Assembly (NCBI GenBank): GCA_046304235.1
Contig: JBKCEW010000061.1
Span: forward strand, 1 to 64,000
Source: CANHVK01 sp046304235
Lineage (GTDB): Bacteria > Bacteroidota > Bacteroidia > Flavobacteriales_D > Crocinitomicaceae
Direction of reading: 5' to 3'
Length of the DNA: 64,000 nucleotides
Below the pieces are notes generated by a model. That model had not been told where the DNA came from. It did no database searches and saw only the letters and a list, made by a program, of their open reading frames with translations. A program made the position numbers and the translations under genes. Below, piece by piece: positions 63,498 through 64,000 of the stretch (position 1 is the stretch's first letter; every line of letters starts with the position of its first letter).

Positions 63498-64000
63498 ATG
63501 AAATTGAAAATAATTTATATATGTTCTTTATTTATTTTGATAAGTAATCAATCAATTTCCCAAAATAAATTTTCTCTTTTTGTTGATGATGAAGAAGATG
63601 ACTCAATTACAAAACGTTATTATGAACTTCATGATGGTCATTGGGCTGGTATAGATTTTGGTGTTAATTTAATGTTGGATAAATCTTTCAATAGAAATTT
63701 TGATGGGAATACTCAATTTAAAAACAATGCTTTAACATCTTATAATTTTCGGTTAAATTTCATTGACCATAAATTTGTAATTAAAGAAGATAAATTCGGA
63801 ATAACAATTGGTGCTGGATACCATCACAGTTCGTTTGATTTTATAAAAAATTACACACTTAAAGAATCTTTTGATAAAATAACTGATGATAAAAAAGTAA
63901 TTCAATCTTTTGATTCATTGAATTTTACTTATAATAAAATAAGAGCATCTTATTTACAAATACCCCTTTTGTTTGAATACACACCCAATAAATTCACTTG
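63498..64000 (+). CDS. outer-membrane beta-barrel protein, 3'-truncated by the window edge
   Basis: From ATG 63498 the frame stays open to the last base (167 codons visible). A signal peptide (IIYICSLFILISNQSISQ) precedes an acidic patch (DDEEDD) and alternating beta-strand text (WAGIDFGVNLML, FRLNFIDHKF, KFGITIGAGYHHSSF, IRASYLQIPLLFEYTP). The last segment, YLQIPLLFEY, is typical of the porin-family OMP_b-brl barrels of Bacteroidota. The gene continues outside the window. Confidence 0.85.
   Translation, partial: MKLKIIYICSLFILISNQSISQNKFSLFVDDEEDDSITKRYYELHDGHWAGIDFGVNLMLDKSFNRNFDGNTQFKNNALTSYNFRLNFIDHKFVIKEDKFGITIGAGYHHSSFDFIKNYTLKESFDKITDDKKVIQSFDSLNFTYNKIRASYLQIPLLFEYTPNKFT

Noticed and set aside
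1..64000. tRNA, rRNA, prophage or transposase genes
   Set aside because: None was recognised on either strand; short hairpins found are terminators or dispersed repeats.

Overview
The window is one contiguous piece of a low-GC (roughly one third G+C by eye) Bacteroidota chromosome. It most resembles a gliding Flavobacteriales member of the Fluviicola/Crocinitomicaceae kind, but that placement is inference from family recognition. Supporting signs are a giant secreted protein with a type IX secretion (T9SS) type B C-terminal domain, a gldH lipoprotein gene beside ricT, TAnnTTTG promoter elements, a ribonucleotide reductase pair in the order nrdB-nrdA, and a split ATP synthase operon without atpD/atpC. 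Almost all genes are core housekeeping genes. No rRNA, tRNA, CRISPR array, prophage or integrase was seen.

Layout. 1-2.6 kb: end of a membrane sulfatase-fold (LtaS-like) protein, then rlmN, ending in a perfect 17-bp hairpin shared with the convergent nrdBA operon (2.6-6.0 kb). 6.4-9.6 kb: a comF-like gene and a FAD oxidoreductase on +, facing rsmI and a yebC-family gene on -. 9.6-24.0 kb: one 4800-residue T9SS substrate made of several repeat classes, including ten nearly identical 267-bp units. 24.3-33.0 kb: the suf Fe-S operon (sufA-B-C-D-S-E-T) with tlyA inside it and a four-helix-bundle cassette with inverted ends between sufB and sufC, followed by a fabF-type synthase. 33.0-35.6 kb: a gene-poor island with a small membrane protein and a frameshifted DUF1016/YhcG nuclease gene. 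35.6-42.5 kb (-): a D-threonine aldolase/D-serine dehydratase-like enzyme and the ATP synthase operon. 42.6-47.7 kb (+): polyprenyl synthetase, a YwqK/MORN lipoprotein, dnaG with a degraded zinc site, a MscS channel and a PAP2 phosphatase. 47.8-50.8 kb: gpsA (-) and acetyl-CoA synthetase (+). 50.9-51.5 kb: a type II toxin-antitoxin pair. 51.5-63.4 kb (-): gldH, ricT, a DUF2279 protein, an M28 peptidase, an acidic hypothetical protein, a DUF4143-type protein with broken Walker motifs, a TraB/GumN protein, polA and cysS. The window ends inside an outer-membrane beta-barrel gene (+).

How it fits together. nrdBA, polA and dnaG serve DNA synthesis. The suf operon supplies Fe-S clusters to enzymes such as RlmN. 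The giant adhesin-like protein would be exported by a T9SS and, with GldH, fits surface gliding or attachment. The most unusual features are the mosaic repeat array in the giant gene, the four-helix-bundle cassette inside the suf operon, overlapping alternative hairpins built from a dispersed repeat upstream of fabF, a terminator-like hairpin between atpE and atpF, and the degraded motifs in DnaG and the DUF4143 protein. I saw no gene cluster that is clearly a new defence or metabolic system.
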